A DNA stretch of 64,000 bases from NCBI GenBank assembly GCA_963678705.1, contig OY783203.1, positions 44,206,347 through 44,270,346 of the forward strand, written 5' to 3'. The stretch is from Panorpa germanica. Lineage: Eukaryota > Arthropoda > Insecta > Mecoptera > Panorpidae. The notes under the pieces were generated by a model. That model did not search any database and was not told the DNA's origin. It saw only the letters and a program-made list of their open reading frames with translations. The position numbers and the translations under genes are program-made. Shown here in pieces: positions 23,396 to 33,160 of the stretch. How positions within the stretch are numbered: position 1 is the stretch's first letter; each line of letters begins with the position of its first letter.

Positions 23396-24690
23396 TATAT
23401 ATATGAATATATGTGTATATGAATATACAAGTATATCAAAGCACCCACCTTTCCATTGATTAAAAATAATTTTTTTGCATTTTACTGTCATGAATCGCAA
23501 AATTGTATTTAAATTAAATTTTTTACTGTGAAACATATTAACTTCATACTTTGTGCAGAGAGCAATGTCAATGTCAATTTTAATATATTTCATTTTAAAA
23601 TATTTGCATATATCAACGCAGTATATTACATTTCATATTTGATTTTATTTTCAATTCACGATATGAGTCATATTCTATTTATTTATATATATATAAAAAA
23701 TATATGAAAAAAATATGAATCCTGAGAATCGAATATTTTTCAGACCCTTTAAAATTGGAACTTCAGTGTTATCTGGTCACAATTTATGGCGGTAGATATA
23801 TAACGCAACCGTAAATGTTACATAACCATGTTTAATTTAATAACCTACTATTAATTATTCAATATTATTTTCCATTTTCATATTGCTATATTAAAATAAT
23901 ACAATATTTAATATTCATGGTTTTTATTCATGTTAAATTCCAATGAGAATCAATTTATTATAAACATTGATTTTTTATTTACGATAGTCTATATTTTTTT
24001 CAACCTCTGTAAACTACACGCATTTGTTGGAATTCGCTGTGCTTTTACAGTATTTAAACTGCCCGCGTAGTGCGACGTTGTCACTTCGCTGCCTTCTAGT
24101 CATTATGTTACGTGATGAAAGTCTAAAATGATCAAAAATGGCTCACTTTCAACATATTTTATAATAAAACGAATATTCCTTACTGTAATTTTCTTAGTTA
24201 TTATAATAGTAAGAAAATTACCATCGTTTAATCACAAAACATCCGTTTTAACATAGGTTGTTGTAGAGTTCGTTTGGTAAAAATCGCATTAATGATTGCA
24301 AAATGATCTTAAGAAAAGTGATTTACTGCCATTCAATAGTAATACCAATACTTTTTTAATACCATTTTTGTAAATTTTTATATTATCTTGGGATGTTATA
24401 CGTATATTATACAAGAACAAGATTTATAGGCCTTAGTCAAAATTTACTGTAAACTGTGTATTCTAAACTTAAAGTTGTCTTGTAACGGTATTACAGAAAT
24501 AACTAACGTTTGCTCTGTCAACGCATGATGATCTATTTTATTTAAATTTTTGAAATTTTAATTCCATTTTTAAATTAAAACATTTAAATTTAAAATAATT
24601 TTTGACATGTGATCAATTTGAACTCAAATTTTGTATTACTCATTATAGTTAGATGTGCACAATTAAAATGTCTCCAAATGTCTCTAATAA
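23396..24690. other. Gene-free stretch
   Basis: Very AT-rich. A short GC-richer patch near 24055-24110 is unassigned. Confidence 0.45.
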
Positions 24691-24693
24691 GAA

Positions 24694-24924
24694 TTAGTTG
24701 TACAATGGAATTTCTGTACAAAATTTGAACGCGCATAAAACATCTACTCTTAATTCGTTACCAGCTCTCGGGATATTTCTTGGTAGATACACTTCACATG
24801 TTACGTCATAAATATGGCCGATATCTGTAGCGCTAAAACTACAATTCGAATTTCTCATTGCTATATTTCCTTCAACATTAATATATATATTAAAATAAAA
24901 AAGCCAATATACAATTATTAACAT
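24694..24924 (-). CDS. Possible small secreted protein, head to head with the CEP78-like gene
   Basis: An ATG at 24924 opens 76 codons. The N-terminus is a strongly hydrophobic, signal-peptide-like segment (MLIIVYWLFYFNIYINVEG, about residues 1-19), followed by a polar part with four cysteines at about residues 28, 43, 64 and 69 (CSFSATD, VTCEVYLPRN, DVLCAFKFCT). The reading frame ends without an obvious polyadenylation site. A ~34-base piece around the IPRAG codons (24758-24792) is repeated at 24975-25009, just upstream, and each copy ends in CTGGTAACG, which could act as a splice donor. So this may be part of a spliced gene rather than a single-exon one. The start is about 345 bases from the CEP78-like start, so a shared divergent promoter is possible. 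No family was recognised, and chance is not excluded. Confidence 0.3.
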   Translation of the reverse strand: MLIIVYWLFYFNIYINVEGNIAMRNSNCSFSATDIGHIYDVTCEVYLPRNIPRAGNELRVDVLCAFKFCTEIPLYN

Positions 24925-25267
24925 CAATTTCAATCAGCAATTGAAAAGGCGACTTCTAAAAAACGAATACACATGCGTTACCAGCTTTCGGGATATTCTT
25001 GGTAGATACCGAGTAGAATTGAATGTTGCTTTCTAATGCAGTATGGGTAAGAAAACTGTTTTATCATCAGTTACCACAGACTAGTTACGACCAGCACATG
25101 CATCGTACTGCGTACGGTCACATCACCATTGCTTTGTGGTGATGATCAGTTGTTCATATGTTCTCCATTTAGTGCTTGAGTTTTACAATAATAGTGAGTA
25201 GATGAATTGCCTTGAGTTTTAGTGTTAAATTGTTTTACACCGGTTATTAGTTACATGTGATATAGCA
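24925..25267. promoter_or_regulatory. Probable promoter/5' UTR interval of the CEP78-like gene
   Basis: The 340 bases between two divergent open frames include a GC-richer patch (25080-25145, CATCGTACTGCGTACGGTCA). There is no clear TATA box. It also holds the duplicate of the minus-strand segment described for 24694-24924. The assignment is from position only. Confidence 0.3.
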
Positions 25268-27325
25268 ATGTTCCACTGTAATTTTTTGCTGAAAAAAATG
25301 TGTCCCCTTGAATATAAAACACTGAGTAATACTAACCAATTCTATCCATCATATAAAAAGTATTGTAGCACCAAAGGCCAAATACCCTTGTCGGTCATTC
25401 GTCCAAGAAGGAATGATTTTACAGTTCTGGATTTTTACGGAGATAGAATTAAATATGCTGAATGGGAACCAATATTAAGGGCTCTTACAAATGACAGAGG
25501 ATTGCAATTTTTAGCAATTCGAGTTCGCCCTGGAAATGCATTTATTCTAGAAGATGTTGATACCGAATCCAAAGTTCGTCTGACTACACAGAGGCCAGTG
25601 CTATTAACCAGATTTCTATTGTTGTGCACCCTAGAATCTGTTCAAACATGCCTAAAACACACAGTTAATCTATCAGTACTGATTTTGGAAGGTATTCCTT
25701 TAACACTAGACTATTTGGAGCCCGTGCTGAAATCATTACTGCCTAATCGCTCACTGGAACAATTGGGATTGCGTAATTGCCGTATTGGTGATGTCGGGTG
25801 TGATATGGTATGCAGATACATGAGAGATATCCCCAACATTAAAGTTCTTGATCTTTGTTATTGTGATATCGGTAATAGTGGTGTTAGCAGTATATCCGAT
25901 CTATTAAAACACCAAAATATCAGCCGTAATAAAGAAATATGGAGCCAGTCCTTGAGGTATCAGAAATGTGACCTGGATGCACAAGGAGGGTTACGAAGGA
26001 TTACGTTAAACGGGAATGACTTCAAAGATATTGGCCTGAAAAGTTTAGTAGATGTATTGAAAGATGACAGATGGTTAAAAGCGCTAGATATGCAAGACTG
26101 TGGGCTAACTAATGTAGGAGCACATTATGTGTTAGAAATCGTGGATATGAATACCTCAATTGACATTGTAGATATCCGATGCAACTCAAAAGTAACAAAG
26201 TCATTATTCAAGTTAATCATGAACAGATTAGACAGATCTGCATCGAAACAAGTTGGGCCCTATGAATGGTTAAATGTCGTCAGACCTTTTTCCGCAGTAA
26301 AAGTGCCTACAAAACCAGCTACAACCAGTTCACCTCCAAAGCCAATAATATATGCGCCGTCACAACGTCCGTCTACGTCTGTACAAAGTATTAGCAAGAA
26401 TCCATCAAAGATCACAAAGCCATTATCGTGTCAAGTTCAACATAAGATATCAGGTATTGCATCAGAACCTGTTGTTAATTCAGTTCGTTCTGCTTCTGCA
26501 CAAAACCTTATTAAGAAGAAAACTCGTGAAATACCAACGCGATATGGATTTGCCGCAGCCTCGACTAGTACCATAATATTGGAAAGATCAACTACAAATG
26601 CAAAAGCATTGTGTAATATAGACAGAAAGATATCCACTAAAGAGACCAAAGTCAATAATTCACAGGCTAAAACTACTGTCAATATATTTCCTGTGATTTC
26701 TAATGATGAAGTAGGAAGTGTAAGCAAGTGTTTTGAAAAGCTTAGCATAAAGAATACTTCTGTAGAAAAACATTCAGAAAGCCAGTATTGTCCATCTCCA
26801 AGTAACTCGTTAGGAACACAGAGGGAATTAGATCAGTCGGTTCAATTATATTACGATGCTTTAACGAACCCTTCTCCTACATCATCACCGAACATAAGTA
26901 ACACCACTTATTACGATGCTTTGACGAACCCTTCTCCTACATCATCACCGAACATAAGTAACACCACTTATTCCAGCGAAACCAAGACATTAACACCAGC
27001 CATATCTGCCTCGTCAACAAAAACAATGATTCCATCCCCAATGAAAAGTCGACAAAAACCGGACGGATTGAAAAGCACTATTAAATCCAGCACCAGCTTA
27101 TTACCGCGACGAAACTATGTTAGACCCGGAACAAGCAAGCCATCTGTAAGTGCGCCAACACAAAAGCCCAAAGTAATGTCTGCTGGTACAACTCGAAACC
27201 AGGTACGCAACCGTCCATTCAAATCCTCGAAGAAAGACGTTAAAGCTAGCGGTGATTGCGTTAACAGGCCTGAATTTAAAGTGGACTTCACGCTTGATTT
27301 TGGAAATGAAACAGATTCCAGCTAA
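25268..27325 (+). CDS. CEP78: CEP78-like centrosomal leucine-rich-repeat protein, intronless
   Basis: A single open frame of 685 codons. Residues about 40-70 (IPLSVIRPRRND, LDFYGDRIKYAEWEPIL) match the CEP78 N-terminus. Residues about 133-320 form ribonuclease-inhibitor-type leucine-rich repeats (SLEQLGLRNCRIGDVG, IKVLDLCYCDIGNSG, LRRITLNGNDF, LKALDMQDCGLTNVGA). The CEP78 signature around EIWSQSLRYQKCDLDAQGGL (223-242) and the closing YEWLNV (about 332) are clear. The second half is Ser/Thr/Pro/Lys-rich and looks disordered; I see no coiled coil of the kind reported near the C-terminus of vertebrate CEP78. Family role: a centriole/basal-body protein linked to ciliogenesis and centrosomal ubiquitin-ligase control. 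Vertebrate CEP78 has many introns, so this uninterrupted copy suggests a retrogene or complete intron loss. The second ATG at 25298 (codon 11) has a better AAAATG context and fits the family start, so it may be the true start. Length is close to the human protein (about 690). Confidence 0.92.
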   Translation: MFHCNFLLKKMCPLEYKTLSNTNQFYPSYKKYCSTKGQIPLSVIRPRRNDFTVLDFYGDRIKYAEWEPILRALTNDRGLQFLAIRVRPGNAFILEDVDTESKVRLTTQRPVLLTRFLLLCTLESVQTCLKHTVNLSVLILEGIPLTLDYLEPVLKSLLPNRSLEQLGLRNCRIGDVGCDMVCRYMRDIPNIKVLDLCYCDIGNSGVSSISDLLKHQNISRNKEIWSQSLRYQKCDLDAQGGLRRITLNGNDFKDIGLKSLVDVLKDDRWLKALDMQDCGLTNVGAHYVLEIVDMNTSIDIVDIRCNSKVTKSLFKLIMNRLDRSASKQVGPYEWLNVVRPFSAVKVPTKPATTSSPPKPIIYAPSQRPSTSVQSISKNPSKITKPLSCQVQHKISGIASEPVVNSVRSASAQNLIKKKTREIPTRYGFAAASTSTIILERSTTNAKALCNIDRKISTKETKVNNSQAKTTVNIFPVISNDEVGSVSKCFEKLSIKNTSVEKHSESQYCPSPSNSLGTQRELDQSVQLYYDALTNPSPTSSPNISNTTYYDALTNPSPTSSPNISNTTYSSETKTLTPAISASSTKTMIPSPMKSRQKPDGLKSTIKSSTSLLPRRNYVRPGTSKPSVSAPTQKPKVMSAGTTRNQVRNRPFKSSKKDVKASGDCVNRPEFKVDFTLDFGNETDSS
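26851..26970 (+). repeat. In-frame 60-bp tandem duplication inside the CEP78-like gene
   Basis: Units 26851-26910 and 26911-26970 differ at one base (A at 26863, G at 26923, a silent change in a Leu codon). Each codes for the 20-residue unit that includes DALTNPSPTSSP and NISNTTY. The near identity means a recent duplication, and the length may vary between individuals. Confidence 0.95.
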
Positions 27326-27456
27326 ACACCAAAATATTTTCGAATAACATAGAATTTCTCGTTGTACTAAATTCACTTTACTCGTTCGATTACTATATCT
27401 ACTGAAAAGCATTTGTTCAAACACTATTTAAAGAATTATTAACTTGTAATGTAGAC

Positions 27457-27462
27457 ATTAAA
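27457..27462 (+). terminator. Possible polyadenylation signal of the CEP78-like gene
   Basis: ATTAAA lies 132 bases past the stop codon. No AATAAA is seen closer. In DNA this AT-rich the hexamer could be chance. Confidence 0.3.
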
Positions 27463-27766
27463 ATATTATTTATTTTTGATTATTTTTAGGTAAAATTTAT
27501 TTAGAATTCCAAATTAGATATACAAAAACTATTTTTTATACGTAACTAAATTTTATGATTATTAAATCTATAATATATACATAAAAATATTTTTTTATTA
27601 TAACATTTTTTGTGATTAAATATCTAAGCCACAAGTAATGTCTCTAATATTTATTTAAATTAGGAGTTTAATTTTAATATAAGATTTATCTCTTACTATG
27701 AGGATGAGGACTCTTATCTACGAGGACGGGTGTGGTACGTATGTTCATTGTAATTAAATGTTTTAC

Positions 27767-27936
27767 CTTGTATTATCTTCATCAACAAACATGATAACAG
27801 CCCTCGCCTGTGGTTTCTGGCTAAGTGTATCAATAATGCGATCAAAATCTTCAGTTTTGGAGTTTCGCAATATTTTTTCAGAAACAGCAACACAGATTCC
27901 ATTTGTAGAGGAGATGGCTATAAAAGATGCAATACC
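27767..27936 (-). CDS. Metabotropic glutamate receptor, internal exon of the ligand-binding domain
   Basis: The exon is 170 bases on the minus strand, after a strong acceptor (pyrimidine tract ending TTTTGCAG) and before a donor AG|GTAAAA. It starts in phase 0 and ends after two bases of a codon. The peptide GIASFIAISSTNGICVAVSE, KILRNSKTEDFDRIIDTL, SQKPQARAVIMFVDEDNT matches the second lobe of the Venus-flytrap (ANF-receptor) domain of class C receptors. The pattern ICxAxSxKI, then DFDRII..L...P.ARAVI.F, is closest to my memory of mGluR group II/III. Role: G-protein-coupled receptor for glutamate at synapses (cell membrane; the extracellular domain binds the ligand). Neighbouring exons were not found within the window. 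If downstream exons lie below 25268, the CEP78-like gene is nested in an intron on the opposite strand. Confidence 0.85.
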
Positions 27937-28574
27937 CTGCAAAAGAAAAACAATCGTTAAAAATAGTGACATCTTGTTTAGAGAGACTATTACATCAAGA
28001 GCAGACTCTGCGCATAGAACAACATGTACCGACAAACATGTCTCATGTCAGATAGAATCTCACACGTCAAAAGGAACTATATGCATCTAAAAGCTTTGCT
28101 CCTGATTCTTGTTCTGGCGTTGTATGTACGTCAAATATCTTTCGCCTTATAAACACAAGTGAATATACTTGTGTTGCAAAGGATGTAATGGCATTTGCAT
28201 ATACACAATTTATAAAACATTAGATTGTCAAAGTGTCTCTCGCTCCTATTAAAAATTCATGTAATTTGATTAGATATATGTACTTATATGTATACTAACA
28301 AAAAAGGAAATTTGCTAAGATTTATGAATACATATAAGTACACCGTTTACATATAATAATTTGTTATTATAATTCTTATTTAATTAATTCTCCATAGAAG
28401 CTAGGGAAATGTAACTATTTGACTAGACGATGTAAGAGGCTCCCATATTAAGTATCGCCCCACGCCCTTTTCATCCACAGTATGTCACTGTCTGAGAGTC
28501 ATGTAAGTTTACAATTTATTTGTATGATGTCTTTGATTTATAATAATTAAACTGATTTTTAACATTATATTTGT
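27937..28574. other. Intron/intergenic sequence
   Basis: The frame on the minus strand continues open above the exon but lies before the splice acceptor. No further exon was seen. Confidence 0.5.
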
Positions 28575-29638
28575 TGTGTGCTGACATAATCATAAATATG
28601 AAAAAATCCGATATCAAAGAAAACGAAAACAGAAAGAGTTACAAAAGTAAGAGATGGATATAGTTGAAACAATAGAAGTTGTGCCCTTGGAAGACAAATT
28701 TAGCAGTATACAATTTGAAGGCATTAGTCGCCAAAGAAAGTTGAGTATGCAAAATATGAGGACCGGTAAGTATGCTCAAATTCTATTACTTGAGGTACCA
28801 AACCAAAAGAAACCTATGTTGCAGGCATCTCTGCTGGTCCCTTTCACTTTTATTCACCCTTATCTCGTTCCACGCAAGAATCAAGATTTGACGGCACAAA
28901 TAAAGAATTTGGTGGATTGATATTGAGAATAGGATCGTTTCATTAACAAAAACATTATTTGCGATTCTTGGGCCAATATCTAGAGGGAGTGGATCTGATT
29001 ATTCAAGCCAATATTTATGGTATGAATATGTTGTAGTCAATCTTTTTACAAATTATTCTACAGATTTTTTGTCGAATTATTCTAATTTTTTACACACCAT
29101 GAGCACTGAAAATGAAATATTTTAAAGTTTTAATAACTATTGTGAAATGGTAAAAATTTTGTTAAATTTAATTAAGGCTGATAGAAGTAATTATGAATTA
29201 CTATTTAATAGAAGTAATTATGAATTAATACATAATTAATAATTATGAATTACATTTGTTAACCAACCACTAAACAAAATGTTACCTTACTTTTTTCCAT
29301 GAATCATACTAATTACATTCGGGGAGTGACACTTTATTTACAAGATATGATAAAACTACTTTCAGAAGTTGTACCTGATATGAAGAGAGGAATGCTGTCC
29401 GTAGTCCGTAGAAAGTAAATTTAATGCAATGAGCCTGACTTAGCATTAGAGCGGTCTCAGAACCGATCTTCCGCAGTGACTGAAGGTTTGATTGGCATTA
29501 CTAAAATTGAAGAAGCGGTGCAGAGATTGCTGCTCCTGTTCCGTTTAAAAACAACATACACGAGAAGTTTTCTTCATATCCCGGAATACAAACAGATTCT
29601 ACAAATGACATTAATTACCATTATGAATCTGATCATCT

Positions 29639-29686
29639 GAAAGTGATAATAAATTAAGGCACTTCCCTTAATTTATTATCACTTTC
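29639..29686. repeat. Perfect 21-bp inverted repeat with 6-base loop
   Basis: GAAAGTGATAATAAATTAAG plus G at 29639-29659 is followed, after CACTTC, by its exact reverse complement at 29666-29686. The same sequence in single form is at 16830-16855 within the LINE copy. It marks the 5' junction of the LINE piece at 29690-30075 and looks like a small 5' inversion. Confidence 0.95.
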
Positions 29687-29689
29687 TTC

Positions 29690-30075
29690 GTTCCATTCTT
29701 CCTGCTATGAACAATTCATTACATTTTTAATTTTGTTTTTTTAGTCTAAGTGAAGCTATCAATTTGCAAACAAGAGTTTTTGGTCGGACTAAATAGAAAG
29801 CTTGAAGTAGTAATATGTAGATCTACGATAGCTCACACAAATCTTAGTCAGACCTGCCTATTCACACAGATAATGCTGTAATATACCTGAGGAATATAGG
29901 CAGATATTTAAAAACAAGGAAAGTTATCTTTATCAAGAAAACAAATTTAATCTCCTTATTTTAAGTATTCATACTCGTGTCTATAAGTTGTAAATTATGT
30001 ATTGTAAGATTTATATTCTTTTAAGTGCTAATAACTTTTGAAAGTTGATGCACTCAAATAAATATTTAAAAAAAC
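29690..30075 (+). mobile_element. LINE (Jockey-like) 3' end, 5'-truncated
   Basis: Shares the stretch CAATTTGCAAACAAGAG ... CGGACTAAATAGAAAGCTTG with the minus-strand copy at 16425-16870, then GAGGAATATAGGCAGATAT, CTATAAGTTGTAAATTATGT and the 3' end AGTGCTAATAACTTTTGAAA ... GCACTCAAATAAAT. It is inserted in the transposon-associated gene relic. Confidence 0.7.
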
Positions 30076-30814
30076 ATATATTTATGTAGGATTTCATGAT
30101 TCAACAAAATGTTACAAGTTACAAGGCTCATCATTTTTTCAGGTACCTGAATTAAATTCTAACCATTTAGAACCCGATGCGAGGATGTTTCGTCACATAT
30201 TTCACGCAGTAAAACACCATTCTGTCCACATCATAATACTCAACGCTGATACAGATGTTTTCATCCTGTGAATTTATTTCTGGAATAAAATATAGAAGTA
30301 CGTTTCAGGATGTCATTTGGCTGCTCAATTTCTTGGCGAAAACTTTTGTCGTATTTGGCCAGCATTACACTCCGTAAGTTTTTTTTATTCAATTCATAAT
30401 TTACAATCTGTCCCAAGAGCCATTCATCAAATTTTGTTGATACATGAAAATAACATGTGAGCTTGCTATCCACCGATGACGTACTCTTTAGCTTAACTAT
30501 TATATTAATACGAGTTGTATGAAACTAAGCAAATAACTTCTATGCTGTTGTTGATAAATCCATTGAAAAGATTGTAAAGAGTTAGTTATTGTTATACCAG
30601 AGTTATTGATTCAGCACTGTAAATGTACATTAAATTGCCAAATAAAGGCAAAAAATTACAAGTAAATTGCATTTTGTTGTGCAATAACTGTCAAAATAAA
30701 GAAGATTGATGAAGTTTTTTTTAAAGTTTGCTTTTTTGTATTAAATAATTTATTTTATCAACAATTTATGTTTTCTTTTTCAGTTGACAGCTATTAGTAT
30801 CCTTAACTTAAGAA

Positions 30815-31385
30815 AAAAATGGATATTGTCACTAAAACAATCAATGAAGTAGCTCCAAAGCATTTGTTCAAACAATGGATTTACTTGAAACCGAAGGGGT
30901 TACGGTATAAAAACTAAATGGACCAACAAAGTTTCCGGCGACATCCAGAATCATAATCTGTAAGCTTTTCTCATTTTAAAACAATTAACAAAATGCAGGC
31001 CTCATATTTTACACACTCAACTCTATCTAGCTCTAAGTTAATAAAAAGTGCTAATAGAAGAAATTCTTCCCCTAGGATAGATGCATTTCAAAAAGAAGCA
31101 GGGAATGCAGTGAGTGACATGGCAGCGGAGGCGATTCCTGTATCAGATCGTAATGCAGTTATTCTTGAAATAGAAACAGATGAGTCCATAAAGATATAAG
31201 GAATGAGATATTTGAAGATGGATAACGAAATTATTAGAGAAGAAACGATGGAAGAATTTGAAATAGAATGGGGAAAAAATAGTATGTATTGTATATGTAT
31301 GTATTACAAAATGTATCTATTGATTAAACTGCTAATAACTAACTATCAAGAATTGAGCACTCAAATAAATTAGTCTTTCCCGTCA
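30815..31385 (+). repeat. 'MDIV' family, copy 4, with LINE-like 3' tail
   Basis: Starts ATGGATATTGTCACTAAAAC (MDIVTKTINEVAPKHLFKQW, 30820-), with a second piece at 30993-31199 coding SSPRIDAFQKEAGNAV and VILEIETDESIKI. After one stop it continues MDNEIIREETMEEFEIEW. It ends AACTGCTAATAACTAACTAT ... GCACTCAAATAAAT, the same tail as the Jockey-like LINE copies. The family may have been copied by the LINE machinery. The function is unknown. Confidence 0.5.
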
Positions 31386-31494
31386 AAAATGTTGTATTTT
31401 ATATTTATATAGTTTATATTAATATCGGTAATTAAATTTTCGATGCGGAGTTCTATAAGCAACATCTTCCTACAATATTTACGTACTGTAGCCT

Positions 31495-31672
31495 CATATA
31501 TATGAACTACACCGCTGCGTAATAAGTTTTATAATTATGAGAGCACATAATCAAATTAATTTTGATAACAACCAAGCCCAGAAAATGAGCCAAGTATTAA
31601 ACCCAATCAATGCCACGGCAGTCTGACTTCAAGTGTGAATGCTATCGGACACTGCGTAATTCTGATTATTAG
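31495..31672 (-). mobile_element. SINE-1 copy
   Basis: Reads in reverse: ACTACACCGCTGCGTAATAA, TGATAACAACCAAGCCCAGA, a diverged B box, and the head with a GGCAGTCTGACTTCAAGTGT word. The tail is missing. Confidence 0.6.
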
Positions 31673-33034
31673 TTATACTAGTGTGTATAGCCGGTTTCGC
31701 AAAGGAAGCCCCTTTCCTCTTTTATTTGTATAAGCTCCGGCCATCGCTTCAAATCTCTCTGATTGTAACGAAATTGTTATCCGTACTTAGCAATTCTCTT
31801 TCAGCAGGTAATAATAAATCCGTTCCGGGTCCTCAGTGTTAAGTAACCCTCTTTTATTTTGAATATTTACAGAGCACCTTGTTTTACTGCTAGTACGATT
31901 ATCCAGTCCTGCGTAATAATAAATATAATGTCTAATACTTTATTATTAATATAGAAAGTAATCCCTATTAAAAGATTATAAAAATAATGTTTCAGTAATC
32001 GCGACTTGAAGTTATGAAGTATGATTTAAGAATAATAAGTTATTATTTTAAAATTATCATAATTTTTTTTTCTTAAATTGTATTTAACATCGACCTATTT
32101 CCGATGCTGAGTCTTATCAGACTCTCTCATTACATTAACTAAATTACAGTTATTTCGATTGATTAAAAGACCCAACTTTCGTGATGTAATCAATAATTTG
32201 AGACGAAATTTTGGTTGTTATTAAGTTAAATTGATTATGTATATACATCATCATAAACTTATCAGGCAGCGGTTAATCCACATATATCAGGTCACGACAC
32301 CAAAAAAAAATTATCAAAAATAGCAAGAGTTCATCGGTGATAAGAACCTCTGAAATAAGACACGTCAATTATTATTATTATTTAACAAATAAAAAATATA
32401 GCTTTTCAACATGTTACCAAAAATTATTTCTTTTTAATTTAAAGAGAAATAAGAAATTTGTATTATTTTAGCTAAAAAGGATTGTAGAAATGAACTTTAT
32501 TTTAGTTTCAACAGGAACTATTCAGAATTCTATTTTATTCTAGAAGCAGAATTCTGTTACCCTCTCAGAGTGTTCTTAACCCCTACATCATGAAACTAGG
32601 CAACAACTCTAACCTTAATAACACTGTCTAGAATAATATTGAAAGTTCATTCTACTGTACAGTGTACACATTAAGTACTTATGAAAATATATAAATACTT
32701 AAAGAATAATCTTATTTCCATAGCAGTAATACAGTGCACTTACTTCCAATGCATTAAAGGATTTGTACAAGACTTCGTTGATTATTTTATCAAGAGAGCC
32801 CTAAAAGCTTTATGGAATAATTAATTTTTAATATTTTGTATCTAGAGGTTGTATAAATAAGGCACTCTACGAACAAGAGAGACACATTATGTTATTGTGC
32901 TTTTATAAAGACTTCTTGGCAAGAGAAGTGTATAAGGTACTCTTGAAGTCTGAAATATATGCATGCCCTTTGATCACAATATTATAATAAAAGTAAATAA
33001 TTTTCTAAGATTTAAACAGGTTTGAATATGCGAA
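31673..33034. other. Repeat scraps without genes
   Basis: Includes a reverse SINE-1 tail at 32090-32130 (CGATGCTGAGTCTTATCAG reads as reversed GACTCAGCATC) and a plus-strand SINE-1 3' half at 32205-32350 (TTTGGTTGTTATTAAGTTAA ... GTCACGACACCAAAAA ... CGGTGATAAGAACCTCTGAA). No exon was seen. Confidence 0.5.
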
Positions 33035-33160
33035 TTAGCGCGGCAGTCAATCACAGTACTCGGCTCGAAAGAGACACAGAAGACACTCGTCACCTATCTC
33101 TCTTTTTGCTTATATTACAGTATTCATCCTCTTGCGCACTCTATTCTTATATCTCTATGC
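33035..33160. mobile_element. End fragment of the hAT-type MITE family
   Basis: GCGGCAGTCAATCACAGTAC, CTCGGCTCGAAAGAGACACA and CTTGCGCACTCTATTCTTAT then ATCTCTATG match the right third of the element at 15293-15751. The left terminal repeat is absent, so this copy is truncated. Confidence 0.75.

Larger units (their letters stand above)
28575..30480 (+). pseudogene. Relic of a transposon-associated protein gene, interrupted by a LINE
   Basis: Three coding-like pieces lie in the same orientation. (1) 28654-28920: an 88-codon frame starting MDIVETIEVVPLEDKFSS. (2) 29299-29640: MNHTNYIRGVTLYLQDM, then after a frameshift EPDLALERSQNRSSAVTE and GLIGITKIEEAVQR. (3) About 30167-30300: LEPDARMFRHIFHAVKHH then IIILNADTDVFIL. 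The NHxNY...L.DM, GxIGIT and ExDxRM...DTDV motifs follow the order seen in a family of hypothetical proteins common in animal genomes and usually transposon-linked. Pieces 2 and 3 are separated by a LINE 3' end (29690-30075). Stops and frameshifts make it non-functional. The link of piece 1 to the others is by position and orientation only. Confidence 0.5.

Noticed and set aside
26437..26748. 103-codon ORF opposite the CEP78-like gene, and similar frames at 25435, 26352 and 27101
   Set aside because: Shadow frames of the real coding sequence.
27937..28035. Upstream extension of the mGluR reading frame (MSVHVVLCAESALDVIVS...)
   Set aside because: It lies before a strong splice acceptor and has no receptor similarity; it is intron sequence that happens to be open.
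29446..29475. GCGGTCTCAGAACCGAT as another copy of the 62.4-kb inverted-repeat element
   Set aside because: The match is short and lies within the coding frame of the gene relic (LERSQNRSS), so it is probably chance.
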